DNA of 64,000 bases from positions 2,624,001-2,688,000 of the forward strand of contig NC_060200.1 in the NCBI RefSeq assembly GCF_020623625.1. Reading direction: 5' to 3'. Positions within the stretch are counted from its first letter, which is position 1. Each line of letters begins with the position of its first letter. A program made the translations under genes and the position numbers. Positions 1 through 9,670 of this stretch are shown piece by piece. Under the pieces are notes generated by a model. It was given only the letters and a program-made list of their open reading frames with translations. It did not search any database and had not been told where the DNA came from. This DNA comes from Saccharomycodes ludwigii (lineage: Eukaryota > Ascomycota > Saccharomycetes > Saccharomycodales > Saccharomycodaceae).

Positions 1-376
1 TCAATTTTGGTTATTTTTTCTGGTATGATCGGAAAGGGAAAGAAAAGAAAAGAAAAGAAAAAAAGAGAAAAAAAAGTACAAAAAAAAAAAGCTTGTTAGA
101 AAAATTATTTTTTTGGCCGGGTGTACTTAGAAAGTTTTTATGATGACGATATATATTCATAAATAATAACCAAGATATTATTGTTCTTTTAAACTTTGAA
201 GTAATCTCCACTTTTATTTTTTTTATTTTTTTATATCTCTCTTTGTATATATATATATATAATATATACATAACTGAAAAAATAAAAAAAAAAATAGTTA
301 TAGAAATAGAAATAAATAAATAAATAAATATATAAAAGAAAAATAAACCACCTCTTAATACACCCTTTACAACAGT
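1..376. other. Gene-free left edge, upstream region of MMT gene
   Basis: AT-rich DNA with purine-rich tracts at the left edge, a TA run near 247-262 and an A/T-rich leader just before the first gene. No conserved reading frame is visible. It probably holds the promoter of the metal transporter gene that starts at 377. Confidence 0.6.
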
Positions 377-1834
377 ATGCTAAAGTTGGTTCATTCTTCT
401 ACAAGGTTAGGAATAAGAAGTGGTGTTTTAAATGCTAAATATAATATTAAACCGCCAATATCCATTACTTTGAGACTTACAAGAAACTTACAAACTACAA
501 GCCCAAATTTCAGAGAGCTAACTGAAAAGGAAACAAAACAATTACAAGAAGACCTAGCCAATGCAGAGCATGATCATATCCATTTGCGTGAAAGTGAAAC
601 TGAAAAAAATGATTCCTTTCAATTGGGTACAATGTTAAATAGAGCATCCCACCATCACCATCACGCTACTTCGACTTCAGACACCTTTATGTCTCTGTTA
701 TTAGATAAAAAACAATTTAAAAAAAATCCAGGTGTGAGAATAACTTGGATTGGTCTAGGTGTGAACGTCGGCTTAGCACTGGGTAAATTTTTTGGTGGTA
801 TCGTTTTCCACTCTCAGGCTTTATTGGCTGATGCCGTTCATGCTGCTAGTGACTTGGTTGCTGATTTTTTAACCTTAATTAGTGTTAATTTGAGCAAAAA
901 ACCTCCAACCAAAGAATATCCATACGGGTTTGGGAAAGTGGAAACTATTGGTGGTTTAGCTGTTTCTTCTATTTTGGCGTTTGCTGGTTTTAGCATTGGT
1001 TATTCTTCTCTAATATCTATTGTGGGGCCTATTATTCCCCACACTTTATTAGAAATCCTCCATATTCATGCACATTCTCATGCAGTTGATATAGCCACAA
1101 ATGTTAACGCCGCCTGGATCGCAGCCGGTTCCATAGCTGTTAAAGAATGGTTGTTCCAATGCACTAAAAAAATTGCCCTTGAACAAAACTCTAGTGTCCT
1201 ATTAGCTAATGCTTGGCACCACAGAGTTGACTCTTTAACCTCTTTAGTTGCTCTAGTTACTATTTCTTCCGGTTACTTGTTTGGAATTACTTCTTTAGAT
1301 GCAGTCGGTGGATTGCTTGTTTCGGGCCTGGTCTTGAAAGCTGGTATTTCAGGCATGGCATCGTCCTGTAAGGAACTATTAGATAAAGCGCTTTCAGAGA
1401 CTGACCCAAAGTATATTTCTGTGGAAAATATAATTAGAGACTCTTTAACTAAAATGGTCTCGAACAACAACTCTAAAAAGCCATATACTTTGGTGAATTT
1501 AACGTTGTTAACTAGTGGACCAAATCTGCACGCTAATTTACTGTTAGAAGTTCCATTGCAGAAATGGGATAATGTCCTAGGTATTAAAGAATTTGAGATT
1601 GTAACTGATCATTTAAGAAATATCTTGATGGCCAATGTACCTCACTTGAAACAGGTTCACGTAGAATATATTGAGGAAAAGCCTAAATTGAATGATGAAG
1701 AAAAGAAAGAGTTACAAAGCCAACGTGAAATGGATACCGCACCAATTCCCGAAGCTGCCATTAAATGTGACCATGATCATGGACACAATCATTCTCATTT
1801 ATTTGGTAATGGGGGCCATACTCATTTTCATTAG
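377..1834 (+). CDS. MMT2: Mitochondrial metal (iron) transporter, cation diffusion facilitator family
   Basis: A 485-residue cation diffusion facilitator matching the length of yeast Mmt2 (484). In yeast, Mmt1 and Mmt2 sit in the mitochondrial inner membrane and move iron. Seen here: a basic, hydroxyl-rich N terminus free of acids for about 45 residues, fitting a mitochondrial presequence; a run of five histidines near residue 92; hydrophobic helices from about residue 122; the family metal-site pattern in ADAVHAASD and again HHRVD near residue 280; and a His/Asp-rich tail ending in several HxH pairs. The ATG at 377 is the first in frame. It is the single counterpart of the duplicated pair MMT1 (YMR177W) and MMT2 (YPL224C), so either name would fit. 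The next gene lies on the opposite strand, tail to tail. Confidence 0.9.
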   Translation: MLKLVHSSTRLGIRSGVLNAKYNIKPPISITLRLTRNLQTTSPNFRELTEKETKQLQEDLANAEHDHIHLRESETEKNDSFQLGTMLNRASHHHHHATSTSDTFMSLLLDKKQFKKNPGVRITWIGLGVNVGLALGKFFGGIVFHSQALLADAVHAASDLVADFLTLISVNLSKKPPTKEYPYGFGKVETIGGLAVSSILAFAGFSIGYSSLISIVGPIIPHTLLEILHIHAHSHAVDIATNVNAAWIAAGSIAVKEWLFQCTKKIALEQNSSVLLANAWHHRVDSLTSLVALVTISSGYLFGITSLDAVGGLLVSGLVLKAGISGMASSCKELLDKALSETDPKYISVENIIRDSLTKMVSNNNSKKPYTLVNLTLLTSGPNLHANLLLEVPLQKWDNVLGIKEFEIVTDHLRNILMANVPHLKQVHVEYIEEKPKLNDEEKKELQSQREMDTAPIPEAAIKCDHDHGHNHSHLFGNGGHTHFH

Positions 1835-1847
1835 TTATATATATATA

Positions 1848-1849
<2 letters not shown>

Positions 1850-1888
<39 letters not shown>
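1850..1888. repeat. (ATT)n microsatellite
   Basis: About 13 tandem ATT/TTA units directly after a short TA run, in the 3' flank of the MMT gene. Likely to vary in length between strains. Confidence 0.9.
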
Positions 1889-1889
<1 letters not shown>

Positions 1890-2115
1890 GTAACAAGAAA
1901 GAAGAAGAACTAACATAATAAAAAAATTACAGGAAATAATATTCGGCGGTTACCACATAAGTAAAAAAAAAAAAAAAAAAAAATTAATAATATATGAGGA
2001 CAATACAAAACCATTCCTTTTAGTTAATTATAGGTAAATGTAGTAGCATACTATACAGAAAAATTAAGCACTAACATAAACATATTATTCTTAACAATTA
2101 CCGTTACTTTTTCAT

Positions 2116-2562
2116 TTATTTACTTTTGCTAATCCAATCATTCAAGCCATGTCTGTTTCTAGCAATTTCAAAACAGTAAAATTGCAATCTAACAACAAAA
2201 CATGTGGTGAATTGACCATATTTAGAAGAGGCATCGGTTCTTAATAAAGTACCAAAATTGAAATCATCAACTTTCTTTTCAAACAATTTTATAAATTTTC
2301 TCCATTTATCCTTGGCTTCCTTATTCTTTAGATCTGCTTCTTCAAATTTTTTGATTTTTTCAATATCGGAATATTCTGGGAAATGTTCAATAAATTTTTC
2401 ATAAATTTCATCATCATATCTGGTTAACTTTAACTTAGAACCTGGCACTTTGGTCAATAAACTCCAATAAGCTTCTGCTTGTTCTACAGCAACAACAGCA
2501 AATTGCTTTTCAATATCTTCTAAGTTATCGGCATTTTCAGCATCAAATTGTGAAACAGACAT
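2116..2562 (-). CDS. PBDC1-family protein, YPL225W homologue (eEF1A chaperone)
   Basis: A 148-residue soluble protein close in size to yeast YPL225W (146). The family (PBDC1, polysaccharide-biosynthesis-domain protein) is conserved from yeast to humans; the yeast protein, also called Chp1, acts at ribosomes as a dedicated folding factor for newly made eEF1A. Seen here: an N-terminal helical stretch ending in AVVAVEQAEAYWSLL, then acidic-aromatic segments and a C-terminal half with RFCF-like aromatic content (FVVRLQFYCFEIAR). The ATG at 2560-2562 is the only plausible start. Its position beside MMT and near NEW1 matches YPL224-YPL226. It is divergently arranged with the FPY1 homologue. Confidence 0.85.
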   Translation of the reverse strand: MSVSQFDAENADNLEDIEKQFAVVAVEQAEAYWSLLTKVPGSKLKLTRYDDEIYEKFIEHFPEYSDIEKIKKFEEADLKNKEAKDKWRKFIKLFEKKVDDFNFGTLLRTDASSKYGQFTTCFVVRLQFYCFEIARNRHGLNDWISKSK

Positions 2563-3050
2563 CTTTTCGTGTATAATATATAATTTTTTTTTTTTGTCAA
2601 ATCAAAAAGTTGATTAGTTGGTTATATTCTACTTTGATCTATAATAATATAAATGTTTGATTTTATTTTTGATAAAAGGGATATCACTGTTTAAATAACA
2701 ATAATAAAGAAAAGTTAAAAAAAAGTAAAAGTAAATTTTTTTTTCTTTTTTTTTTTTTTTGTTGATGCGAATAACTTGTACGTGATGCCGGATTGTTCTG
2801 GAATATTCCTGAAGGACAATCATTGTCCGAAATCTATTTAACACGAGATGTTTAGGACTTTGAAATAAAATGCTAATTCACATAACGAAATGGCGCCCAA
2901 TTTTATAAGGAAACCGGCAGAGATCTTAAAATTTACAATCAGATTCAAATTCAATCTTAATAATTGTGGCCGCTTAATTTAACTCCTACTTATCAAAATC
3001 TTGTTTTTTTTCTTCATCTCATGCACAACTTTTTAACTTTGTAATCACAT
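2563..3050. other. Divergent promoter region between YPL225W-like gene and FPY1
   Basis: 488 bp between two divergent starts, with T-rich tracts near 2585 and 2743-2760 and a more mixed patch at 2761-2960. No reading frame or recognised site stands out. Confidence 0.6.
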
Positions 3051-3974
3051 ATGGGACAGTTAGCATATATTATGTTTAAATTTACTGCTAAAAATATAAA
3101 GTACAACAACACTTTACAAATTAAAAGATCACTTAGAATCATGTCCAACATTAATGTTTCAGCAGCTATTCTTATTATAGGGGATGAAGTTTTAAATGGT
3201 AAGATAACAGATACAAACTCGAGGTATTTTGCCAAGTACTGCTATAACTTGGGGATTCCATTGAGAGAAATTTCAACCATCGGGGATGATCTGATACAAA
3301 TCGAAACTTCTATTAAACGGTTGAGCTTAGAAAATGATCTGATTGTTACCTCTGGAGGTATTGGTAGCACACATGATGATATCACTTATGAATCTATTTC
3401 AAAAGCTTTTAATTTGCCTTGCTTATTGAATCAAGAATGTGTTGCTAGAATGGAAAGAATCAACCAACCAACCAAAAGATTTCAAGGTCAAGCCTTAAAG
3501 GACCATTACAGGATGGCAACTTTGCCAACAGGTGACATTGTAAAAAATTATTACGTGGATGAAAAAATGTGGGTTCCAGTTTGTTCTATTGACAAAAAGG
3601 TTTACATATTGCCTGGTATCCCTCAATTATTTGAAAAATTATTGGAGTTGATGAAGCCAAACTTTCAAAAAATTTACCAGCTAAAAGATGTTCATTATTT
3701 AAGATATTTTGTTAAGACTCCATATGGCGAATCTTATTTTGCTAGTTTTCTACGTGAATTACAGGAAAATGCAAATAAAGTTTCTAAAAACATCAAACTA
3801 GGTTCTTATCCTCATTTTGGTATGGGTTTCAATACCATTAGTATCTTGGGTAGTGAAAGTGATAAAGCCGAATTAGAAAAAATCAAAAAATTGGTCATTG
3901 CAAAACTAAAGGGTGAAGAGGTTAGTTCTCAAGACGAAGATAACTATTCAAATCAAAGAAAAGACAAGTTATGA
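3051..3974 (+). CDS. FPY1: FAD pyrophosphatase homologue with molybdopterin-binding (MoCF) fold
   Basis: A 307-residue protein with a MoCF/CinA-type domain. Seen: the domain opens with AAILIIGDEVLNGKITDTN near residue 38, followed by SGGIGSTHDDITYE (glycine-rich binding loop) near residue 101 and LPGIPQLFEKLLE near residue 215. Yeast Fpy1 (YMR178W, 274 residues) hydrolyses FAD to FMN and AMP and takes part in flavin balance. Two starts are possible: ATG at 3051, or ATG at 3141 (MSNINVSAA), which gives 277 residues and better matches the yeast length. The extra 30 residues are basic and lack acids. It lies next to MMT and before SPT21, as in YMR177-YMR179. Confidence 0.85.
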   Translation: MGQLAYIMFKFTAKNIKYNNTLQIKRSLRIMSNINVSAAILIIGDEVLNGKITDTNSRYFAKYCYNLGIPLREISTIGDDLIQIETSIKRLSLENDLIVTSGGIGSTHDDITYESISKAFNLPCLLNQECVARMERINQPTKRFQGQALKDHYRMATLPTGDIVKNYYVDEKMWVPVCSIDKKVYILPGIPQLFEKLLELMKPNFQKIYQLKDVHYLRYFVKTPYGESYFASFLRELQENANKVSKNIKLGSYPHFGMGFNTISILGSESDKAELEKIKKLVIAKLKGEEVSSQDEDNYSNQRKDKL

Positions 3975-4234
3975 TGATATATATTCTTATAAAAATAAAG
4001 AGATAACCCAAAAAAGGGAAAGAAAAAAAAAAAAATTTTTTTTTTCACTTAATTCCTACATATACATATATACTTACATATACAAAATTAAAAAAAAAAA
4101 AAAATTATTACTATTATTATCACTATTTTAGTGATTTAAGAAAGAAAAAGTATGGAAAGATACATGCAATTCTTTTCCATTTTGCTAAATTATTATTATT
4201 AATTTTTTTTTTTTTTTTTTGTTTTTTTAGCTTC

Positions 4235-7200
4235 CTACTCGTCACCTTCATCTTCATCATCAGTGTTAACCGGTTTTGGAGTACCTTTTGGAGAAGATAA
4301 CCATTCAATGTAACGTAGACGGCGACGTTCTGCTTGTAACTTCTTTTCATTTCTTGTTAATTTCTTCTTTCTTCTTCTAACTTTAATATTGGCTGGGGAG
4401 TCATCATCTTCAATATTAGAACCTTTAGCCATAGCATTCTTCAAACCATGGGCATTTTCATTACCACCATCTTCGAATCTACTCTGGTCAATTGCGGTAA
4501 CACCTTTTTGGACCAATTTACCATCAGCAACATGCCATTGTTCAGGACATAAAGCTCCAACAAATTCGTTATTGTGTGAAATCATGACAACACCACCACT
4601 CCATTCACGAATAGCAACAGCTAAGGCCCCTAACGAGTCTCTATCTAAATAATTGGTGGGTTCATCCAAGACTAGTAAATGTGGATTATTCCACATAGCA
4701 CCGGCAATAACAACTTTAACCAATTGGCCACCAGATAAAGACCCTAGAGGGGTGTGGTTAGTGATTTCAGCATCTAAACCAACCCCCTCAAAATGCTTTG
4801 TGATAACACTTGGAATCAATTCACGATAACCTAGACCTTCTCTCGATGCCTCAAAATCATCGAATTTTTGAACTAGCTTGCCAAAACCCTCTTTTTCTAA
4901 AAATTCTTTGCCGACCCAGGAATTGTACTTGGGCTTCCAATATCTCCATTTAATTTCGTATTGAAAAGATTTCCTGTATTTTTGTCTACCAACAATTGCC
5001 TCGATTTGTCTTTTGCCCCTGCCATCTTGAATGTCAATTTCCTTTTTCATAATCTCAGTTTCCTGCTGGGAAATCTTTCTACTTTCCTTCAAAACAACTT
5101 CACGATCCTCACCAAATTGATAACGCCATTGCAAATACTGGTTAGCAGTTTTTTCTTTATGTTCATTGACGTGTTGCAAAGCGTGTTGTGCAATATAACC
5201 AATACGTAGATTGGGGTGCTTTTCCACTTTACCAGAGTCTGGAACTAATTCTCCAGTCAATAATTTGATCAAAGTGGATTTACCAGCACCATTTGGACCT
5301 AGAACCGCGACACGGGAACTTAGGGATAGTGAACAGGAAACGTTTTCTAAAGATGGTTTGGTAGCACCTGGATAGCTAAAACTGATATCAGTCACTTTAG
5401 CAACGGATCTGGTATTCGACTTCACCCCACTTAAAATACCCGGTGGTGGGAATCTCATAGTGGCGTTGGAATCACTCAAAGTATAGTACGATTTGGCTTC
5501 AGGTTTTTGTTCAACAAATGCAGCTAAGTTACCCTTGTAATAAACTAATTTTTTATTTTCGTAGTGAATGATATCAGTACATACAGCATCTAGAAATCTT
5601 GAGTCATGAGAAACAAGTAAAGAAGTAATATTAGTATGTTTTAACAAATAGTCTTCCAACCATTGAACATTGGAAACATCCAAATGGTTAGTGGGTTCAT
5701 CCAACAATAAAACATCAGCTTTCAATAACATAGCTCTAGCCAATTCTAATTTCATTTTCCAACCACCTGATAAAGAACCAACCGATTGATTTCTTCTTTC
5801 CTCATTGAAACCAACTTCTTCCAAAGCTTTAGAAATTTCCTCAGGAGATGCAGAGCCCAATTCAGGATCTTGTGCAATAAACGTAACCAAATCCATGTTA
5901 GCTTCACTTTCTTGGATCTTGTGTTCAACAAAACATGTTCTAACTGTGTTTCTGTCTGGGAAACCTTCTAATTGACCATTATTAATAGACCTCATCAAAG
6001 TAGATTTACCAGCACCATTTCTACCACATAAACCATATCTGTGTCCCTTCAATAGTCTTAAATTAGTTTTATTTAATAACATTCTTGTACCATATGCTAA
6101 AGAAAAATCAGCGTTAACGATCTCAACGGCACCTGCTTCATCATCATCTCTGCTAATACCTCGATCAGCATCAAATGTTGTTCTCAATTTAGCTAGTAAG
6201 TTGTCAACTTTTTCTTCACTACAGAATAACTTTAAGTAGGAAGATAACGACTTCCAATCATTGACGTTGGCATCCAAAGTGATTAACTTTGTTATATACG
6301 TGATGATAGTTTCGTTATTTTCAAAATAGTCTAGAGTTAAATTTTTAATAAGGAATTCCCTGCCTTGTTTTTCGGTGATTCTACCGGGAAATCTACCATT
6401 TTTCAATTCAGTGTCATCGTTTAAAACGTGCAATGCTTTAGAGGCCAAGTCTCTAACTTCTGGCAAAGAGGCCATTTCAACCACTTTTTTGACAATTGGT
6501 TCTAAATCTGGGATAAAACTTTCAATTTCCAAATGATTATTGACTAATCTTGTTAAATTTTCAATAACTATAACAGTTTGTCTTAATTGTTCTTGGGAAG
6601 CAGAACCAATATTTTTCAAAGACCTAGATAAGATGGGAACCAATAAACTTAGTGATGACTCGGTAACTTCGGCAACAAAGGTAACACTGCTTAATGATTT
6701 GATGGCATTTGGAACTTTGGTTGGATCTTGTAATGTATCAACAATTAAATTGTAACGTGGGGATAAATCTAAATTATCTAAAACGCTAACAAAATTTAAT
6801 AAAGTCTTATGACCATGTTTACTTAACTCCGGTTTAAAATCAGTTGCAATATCAGTTAAAATTGGGACAGCATCCTTAAAAGTTAACTCTAGCATATCGC
6901 TCGGACACTCTTCCCTTAATTTATCAACCAATTTCAAAGCGGCGATCTTAGATGTCCATTTGGCGGAACTTTTCAAATATTCTAGAATTTTATAAAAAAA
7001 GCTGCAAACAAGACCTTCAACTGGGAAACACCCATAAATAGAGTCAATAGCATGTTGAGCGGCTCGTTTAACAATATTCTCTTTATCACTCATGGAATCC
7101 AAAGTAATGGGTAAAAATTCGCATAAGTAGCACTCTTGAGGGTTGTTCCCTGAAATAACATTATTAGCTAATAGAGAAATAAATAGCAACGAACTTTCTC

Positions 7201-7786
7201 TCAACAAAGCGGAATTCTTGCTTTTGGATAATTTGGTGATTACCTCAACAAGTTTCCAGGTTTCAATTACCGAGGCCTTATATTTTAAATCCATAGAGTT
7301 AATCTTGTCGATAATACTCAAAATTACGGTTTTGCATTCGGATATTGTAGAGGACTGAATTAGTAAACTCAGTTCTGTTTTCAAAAAATCATCGGAAATT
7401 TTTAAATCTTTGAAAAGCTTATCCACTTCATTAGCATTATTGTTACTCTGAAGAAGAGTGGCGGACTTGGCAACAGCAAAATTTTTTGGCTTTACTTTAA
7501 TTATGTTGTTATCTTGTAAAGTCTCTGGTTCTTTGTATGCTTGGTAACCATTGTTACCGTTATTGTATTGATGGGTGTTATAATTTTTATATGGTTGATA
7601 TCCCATATTTTTTTGATTATTGTGTTTGTTATTGGCTTGATAATTATTATTACTATTATTATTATAACTACCGCCTGAGTGTGGGTTTTTAAAATATCCA
7701 CCGTATGGAGAAGACACCATAGCAGGGTCTTCTGGTTTTTTATCTAGATAAGAATCCAAAGAAACAAATTTCTTTGGGGGAGCCAT
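4235..7786 (-). CDS. NEW1: New1, ABCF ATPase of translation termination with N-terminal prion-like domain
   Basis: A 1183-residue ABCF protein (yeast New1 is 1196), related to elongation factor 3. Yeast New1 binds ribosomes and fine-tunes termination and recycling at certain C-terminal codons. Seen in order: an Asn/Tyr/Gln-rich low-complexity N terminus about residues 28-87 with GYQPYK/GYQAYK units; HEAT repeats about 130-480; a first ATP-binding cassette with GRNGAGKST, LSGGW and LLLDEPTNHLD; a second cassette with GPNGAGKST, an inserted chromodomain-like segment, LSGGQ and LVLDEPTNYLD; and a basic tail (KVRRRKKKLTRNEKK) ending in acidic residues. The prion-like N terminus marks it as New1 rather than Yef3. 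Location between YPL225W-like and ALG5 agrees with YPL226W. Downstream it converges with FPY1. Confidence 0.95.
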   Translation of the reverse strand: MAPPKKFVSLDSYLDKKPEDPAMVSSPYGGYFKNPHSGGSYNNNSNNNYQANNKHNNQKNMGYQPYKNYNTHQYNNGNNGYQAYKEPETLQDNNIIKVKPKNFAVAKSATLLQSNNNANEVDKLFKDLKISDDFLKTELSLLIQSSTISECKTVILSIIDKINSMDLKYKASVIETWKLVEVITKLSKSKNSALLRESSLLFISLLANNVISGNNPQECYLCEFLPITLDSMSDKENIVKRAAQHAIDSIYGCFPVEGLVCSFFYKILEYLKSSAKWTSKIAALKLVDKLREECPSDMLELTFKDAVPILTDIATDFKPELSKHGHKTLLNFVSVLDNLDLSPRYNLIVDTLQDPTKVPNAIKSLSSVTFVAEVTESSLSLLVPILSRSLKNIGSASQEQLRQTVIVIENLTRLVNNHLEIESFIPDLEPIVKKVVEMASLPEVRDLASKALHVLNDDTELKNGRFPGRITEKQGREFLIKNLTLDYFENNETIITYITKLITLDANVNDWKSLSSYLKLFCSEEKVDNLLAKLRTTFDADRGISRDDDEAGAVEIVNADFSLAYGTRMLLNKTNLRLLKGHRYGLCGRNGAGKSTLMRSINNGQLEGFPDRNTVRTCFVEHKIQESEANMDLVTFIAQDPELGSASPEEISKALEEVGFNEERRNQSVGSLSGGWKMKLELARAMLLKADVLLLDEPTNHLDVSNVQWLEDYLLKHTNITSLLVSHDSRFLDAVCTDIIHYENKKLVYYKGNLAAFVEQKPEAKSYYTLSDSNATMRFPPPGILSGVKSNTRSVAKVTDISFSYPGATKPSLENVSCSLSLSSRVAVLGPNGAGKSTLIKLLTGELVPDSGKVEKHPNLRIGYIAQHALQHVNEHKEKTANQYLQWRYQFGEDREVVLKESRKISQQETEIMKKEIDIQDGRGKRQIEAIVGRQKYRKSFQYEIKWRYWKPKYNSWVGKEFLEKEGFGKLVQKFDDFEASREGLGYRELIPSVITKHFEGVGLDAEITNHTPLGSLSGGQLVKVVIAGAMWNNPHLLVLDEPTNYLDRDSLGALAVAIREWSGGVVMISHNNEFVGALCPEQWHVADGKLVQKGVTAIDQSRFEDGGNENAHGLKNAMAKGSNIEDDDSPANIKVRRRKKKLTRNEKKLQAERRRLRYIEWLSSPKGTPKPVNTDDEDEGDE

Positions 7787-8171
7787 TTTTTTTTTTTTTC
7801 CTTTGATTCTTTTTTCCTTTATTTAAAAATAATATCGATGAGATTTAAATGACTTTGGCCCTTTAACTTGACGTTATTGAAAAGACAGTTTGAGTTTGAA
7901 TAGAAAAGGAAAAAGGAAAAAGAAAAATAGTCAAGAGTAGATTGAATTAAAAAAAGACAAAGAAAGAAAGAAGAAAGAGAGAAGAAAAAGAAAAGAGAAG
8001 AAAAGAAAAGAAAAGATACTGATTAAATAATAATGATGAAGCCAACTTCTTCTAAAAATTAATACAATTAAAAAAAATGGAAAATGAATCGAATTAAATT
8101 TAAAAAAAAAAATAAAAAAAAAAAAAAAAAAAAAAGAAACGTGCATTGCATAAATAATTATAAAAAAATAT
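7787..8171. other. NEW1 promoter region and tRNA 3' flank
   Basis: AT-rich purine-biased spacer. It carries a PAC-like element at 7836-7842 and a long A tract near 8111-8134. No reading frame of note. Confidence 0.6.
7836..7842 (+). promoter_or_regulatory. PAC-like element (CGATGAG) upstream of NEW1
   Basis: CGATGAG lies 50 bp before the NEW1 ATG. The PAC motif (GCGATGAG) is the known signature of ribosome-biogenesis and translation genes in yeasts, bound by Dot6/Tod6. A 7-bp match is weak by itself; the setting upstream of a translation factor makes it plausible. Confidence 0.35.
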
Positions 8172-8245
8172 CGACCCCAGAGAGGATTGAACTCTCGATC
8201 TTGCGATTAACAGTCGCACGCCTTAACCAGCTTGGCCATGGAGTC
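8172..8245 (-). tRNA. tRNA-Asn (anticodon GTT)
   Basis: A 74-nt cloverleaf read on the minus strand. Acceptor stem GACTCCA pairs with TGGGGTC (one G-T pair) followed by discriminator G; anticodon stem-loop TGCGA-CTGTTAA-TCGCA places GTT at 8209-8211; T arm GAGAG-TTCAATC-CTCTC is perfect. No intron. A run of seven T residues on the gene strand (8162-8168) follows directly, fitting a Pol III terminator. Nearly identical to yeast tRNA-Asn. Confidence 0.97.
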
Positions 8246-9670
8246 AAATACATGAAAACAATATAAGCGTAACTCAGTATTACTCGTATTAATTACGGGT
8301 TTGGATTTAGGTAATTAATTTCCTATTGTATTCAGGTTTCCACATATAATAAAGATTATTTAAAACTATAAATCAATCATGAAGAATATCATGAAGAATA
8401 TTTTCCCCTTTTATACGTTTCTTAATCATTCTCGATGTCATTCTTATTTGTACTATTTGTATTGTCAGTTCTGTTTTAACTTAATCAGTGGTGTAGTATT
8501 AGTCATTTCCACTATCATGTTAAATAACCTCAATAATAATCTTGATAACTACGTTGTTCTTATGAGTGTTACTTGTAAGATGCGTTTACTTGATTTCATA
8601 TTACGACATAAAAACACGTTATTACAATGCTATATCTATGGGCATTCTTTGCAATACATTGTTTTTACTTTAATAATTATTTTATCGTTTAACATATATT
8701 TACTCGCAATTATATAATTAATAATCATCTTTTCGCATGAACTTATTCGTTCTGTTTATATAATTTTTTGGTTTACATTAATCTTAGTTTAGTTTTTTCC
8801 GTTTTCCATGACGTTCTATAATATTCTACCACATAATTTCATCCCGTATGAATCACTTACTAGTATCTCAGTCTACTTCATAACACATTTTCTAAACTTA
8901 AATATAGATCATGCTTGTTTATACATAGTATTAATTGAACTGAGAATTAATTGCTAGTTTTATTCAGATTATTATATAATATAAAAGATCAGATGCAGCC
9001 ACAAATTGATATTGTTGCTGGTTCAAAACATATTTATAATGCACTGCTAACATATTTCGAGGGTGTAATATATTTTATGTGTATCATCTTTTTAGTTATT
9101 TTGTTGATTATTTTTATTTACACGCCTGTTAAAAAGTATTTAAATGATTAACTAATGGCATTACTTGAAATAACAATTCTAAACTACTCTTACTTAACAG
9201 TACAAATATAATACGAAAAAAAAAAAAAAAAAAAAAAAAAAAATGTGTATATTCAAAAACGCCAAAAATATTTAAAAGATTTTTAAACGTGTTTTACTGA
9301 CGCGTCAATCATAGAACTGTAAATAATGTTGAAAATAAAATGGAAAAAATAAATTAATAATAATAATTCTTAAGTATCTTTTTTCTTTTTTCTTTTTATC
9401 ATTTTTTTTTTTTATCTGCTTTTACCAGTTCTGTCCATTAATTTATAAATTTTCTTTCTTTTAATAGTCTAGTAATCTTCCCTCTGTTTCATACAAAAAA
9501 ATCAATCTAACCAAAAAAAGAATAAGAAATTACGAGTTCATTATTATTTGTATATTCAGTACTATCTTTAATACAATTGGACATCATATTTTATAAATAT
9601 ATTCATTTATTTATTAAAGAAAAAAAATTAAAAAAAAAAAAATAATCATAATCATAATCATTCAAAGATA
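8246..9670. other. 1.4-kb gene-free stretch upstream of tRNA-Asn and SPT21
   Basis: The part from about 8250 to 9210 differs from other spacers: it lacks long homopolymers and resembles low-complexity AT-rich former sequence, with short hydrophobic reading frames (8379-8717, 8951-9151) that match no family I know. ATCATGAAGAAT occurs twice in tandem at 8376-8399. The position just upstream of a tRNA gene is where yeast LTR elements usually insert, so a decayed solo LTR is possible, but I found no diagnostic ends. From 9219 on it is the SPT21 promoter with poly(A) at 9218-9243. Confidence 0.5.
9298..9307. promoter_or_regulatory. MCB-containing palindrome (TGACGCGTCA) upstream of SPT21
   Basis: A perfect 10-bp palindrome enclosing ACGCGT, the MluI cell-cycle box bound by MBF (Mbp1-Swi6). 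It lies 364 bp before the SPT21 ATG. Spt21 acts in S phase on histone gene expression and its transcript is cell-cycle regulated in S. cerevisiae, so function and motif agree. Confidence 0.5.

Noticed and set aside
8379-8717. 112-codon hydrophobic frame beside tRNA-Asn
   Set aside because: Composition follows AT-rich DNA, no family resemblance, and no promoter or neighbour logic.
8951-9151. 66-codon hydrophobic frame
   Set aside because: Same reasons; it has no early ATG of its own and no recognisable domain.
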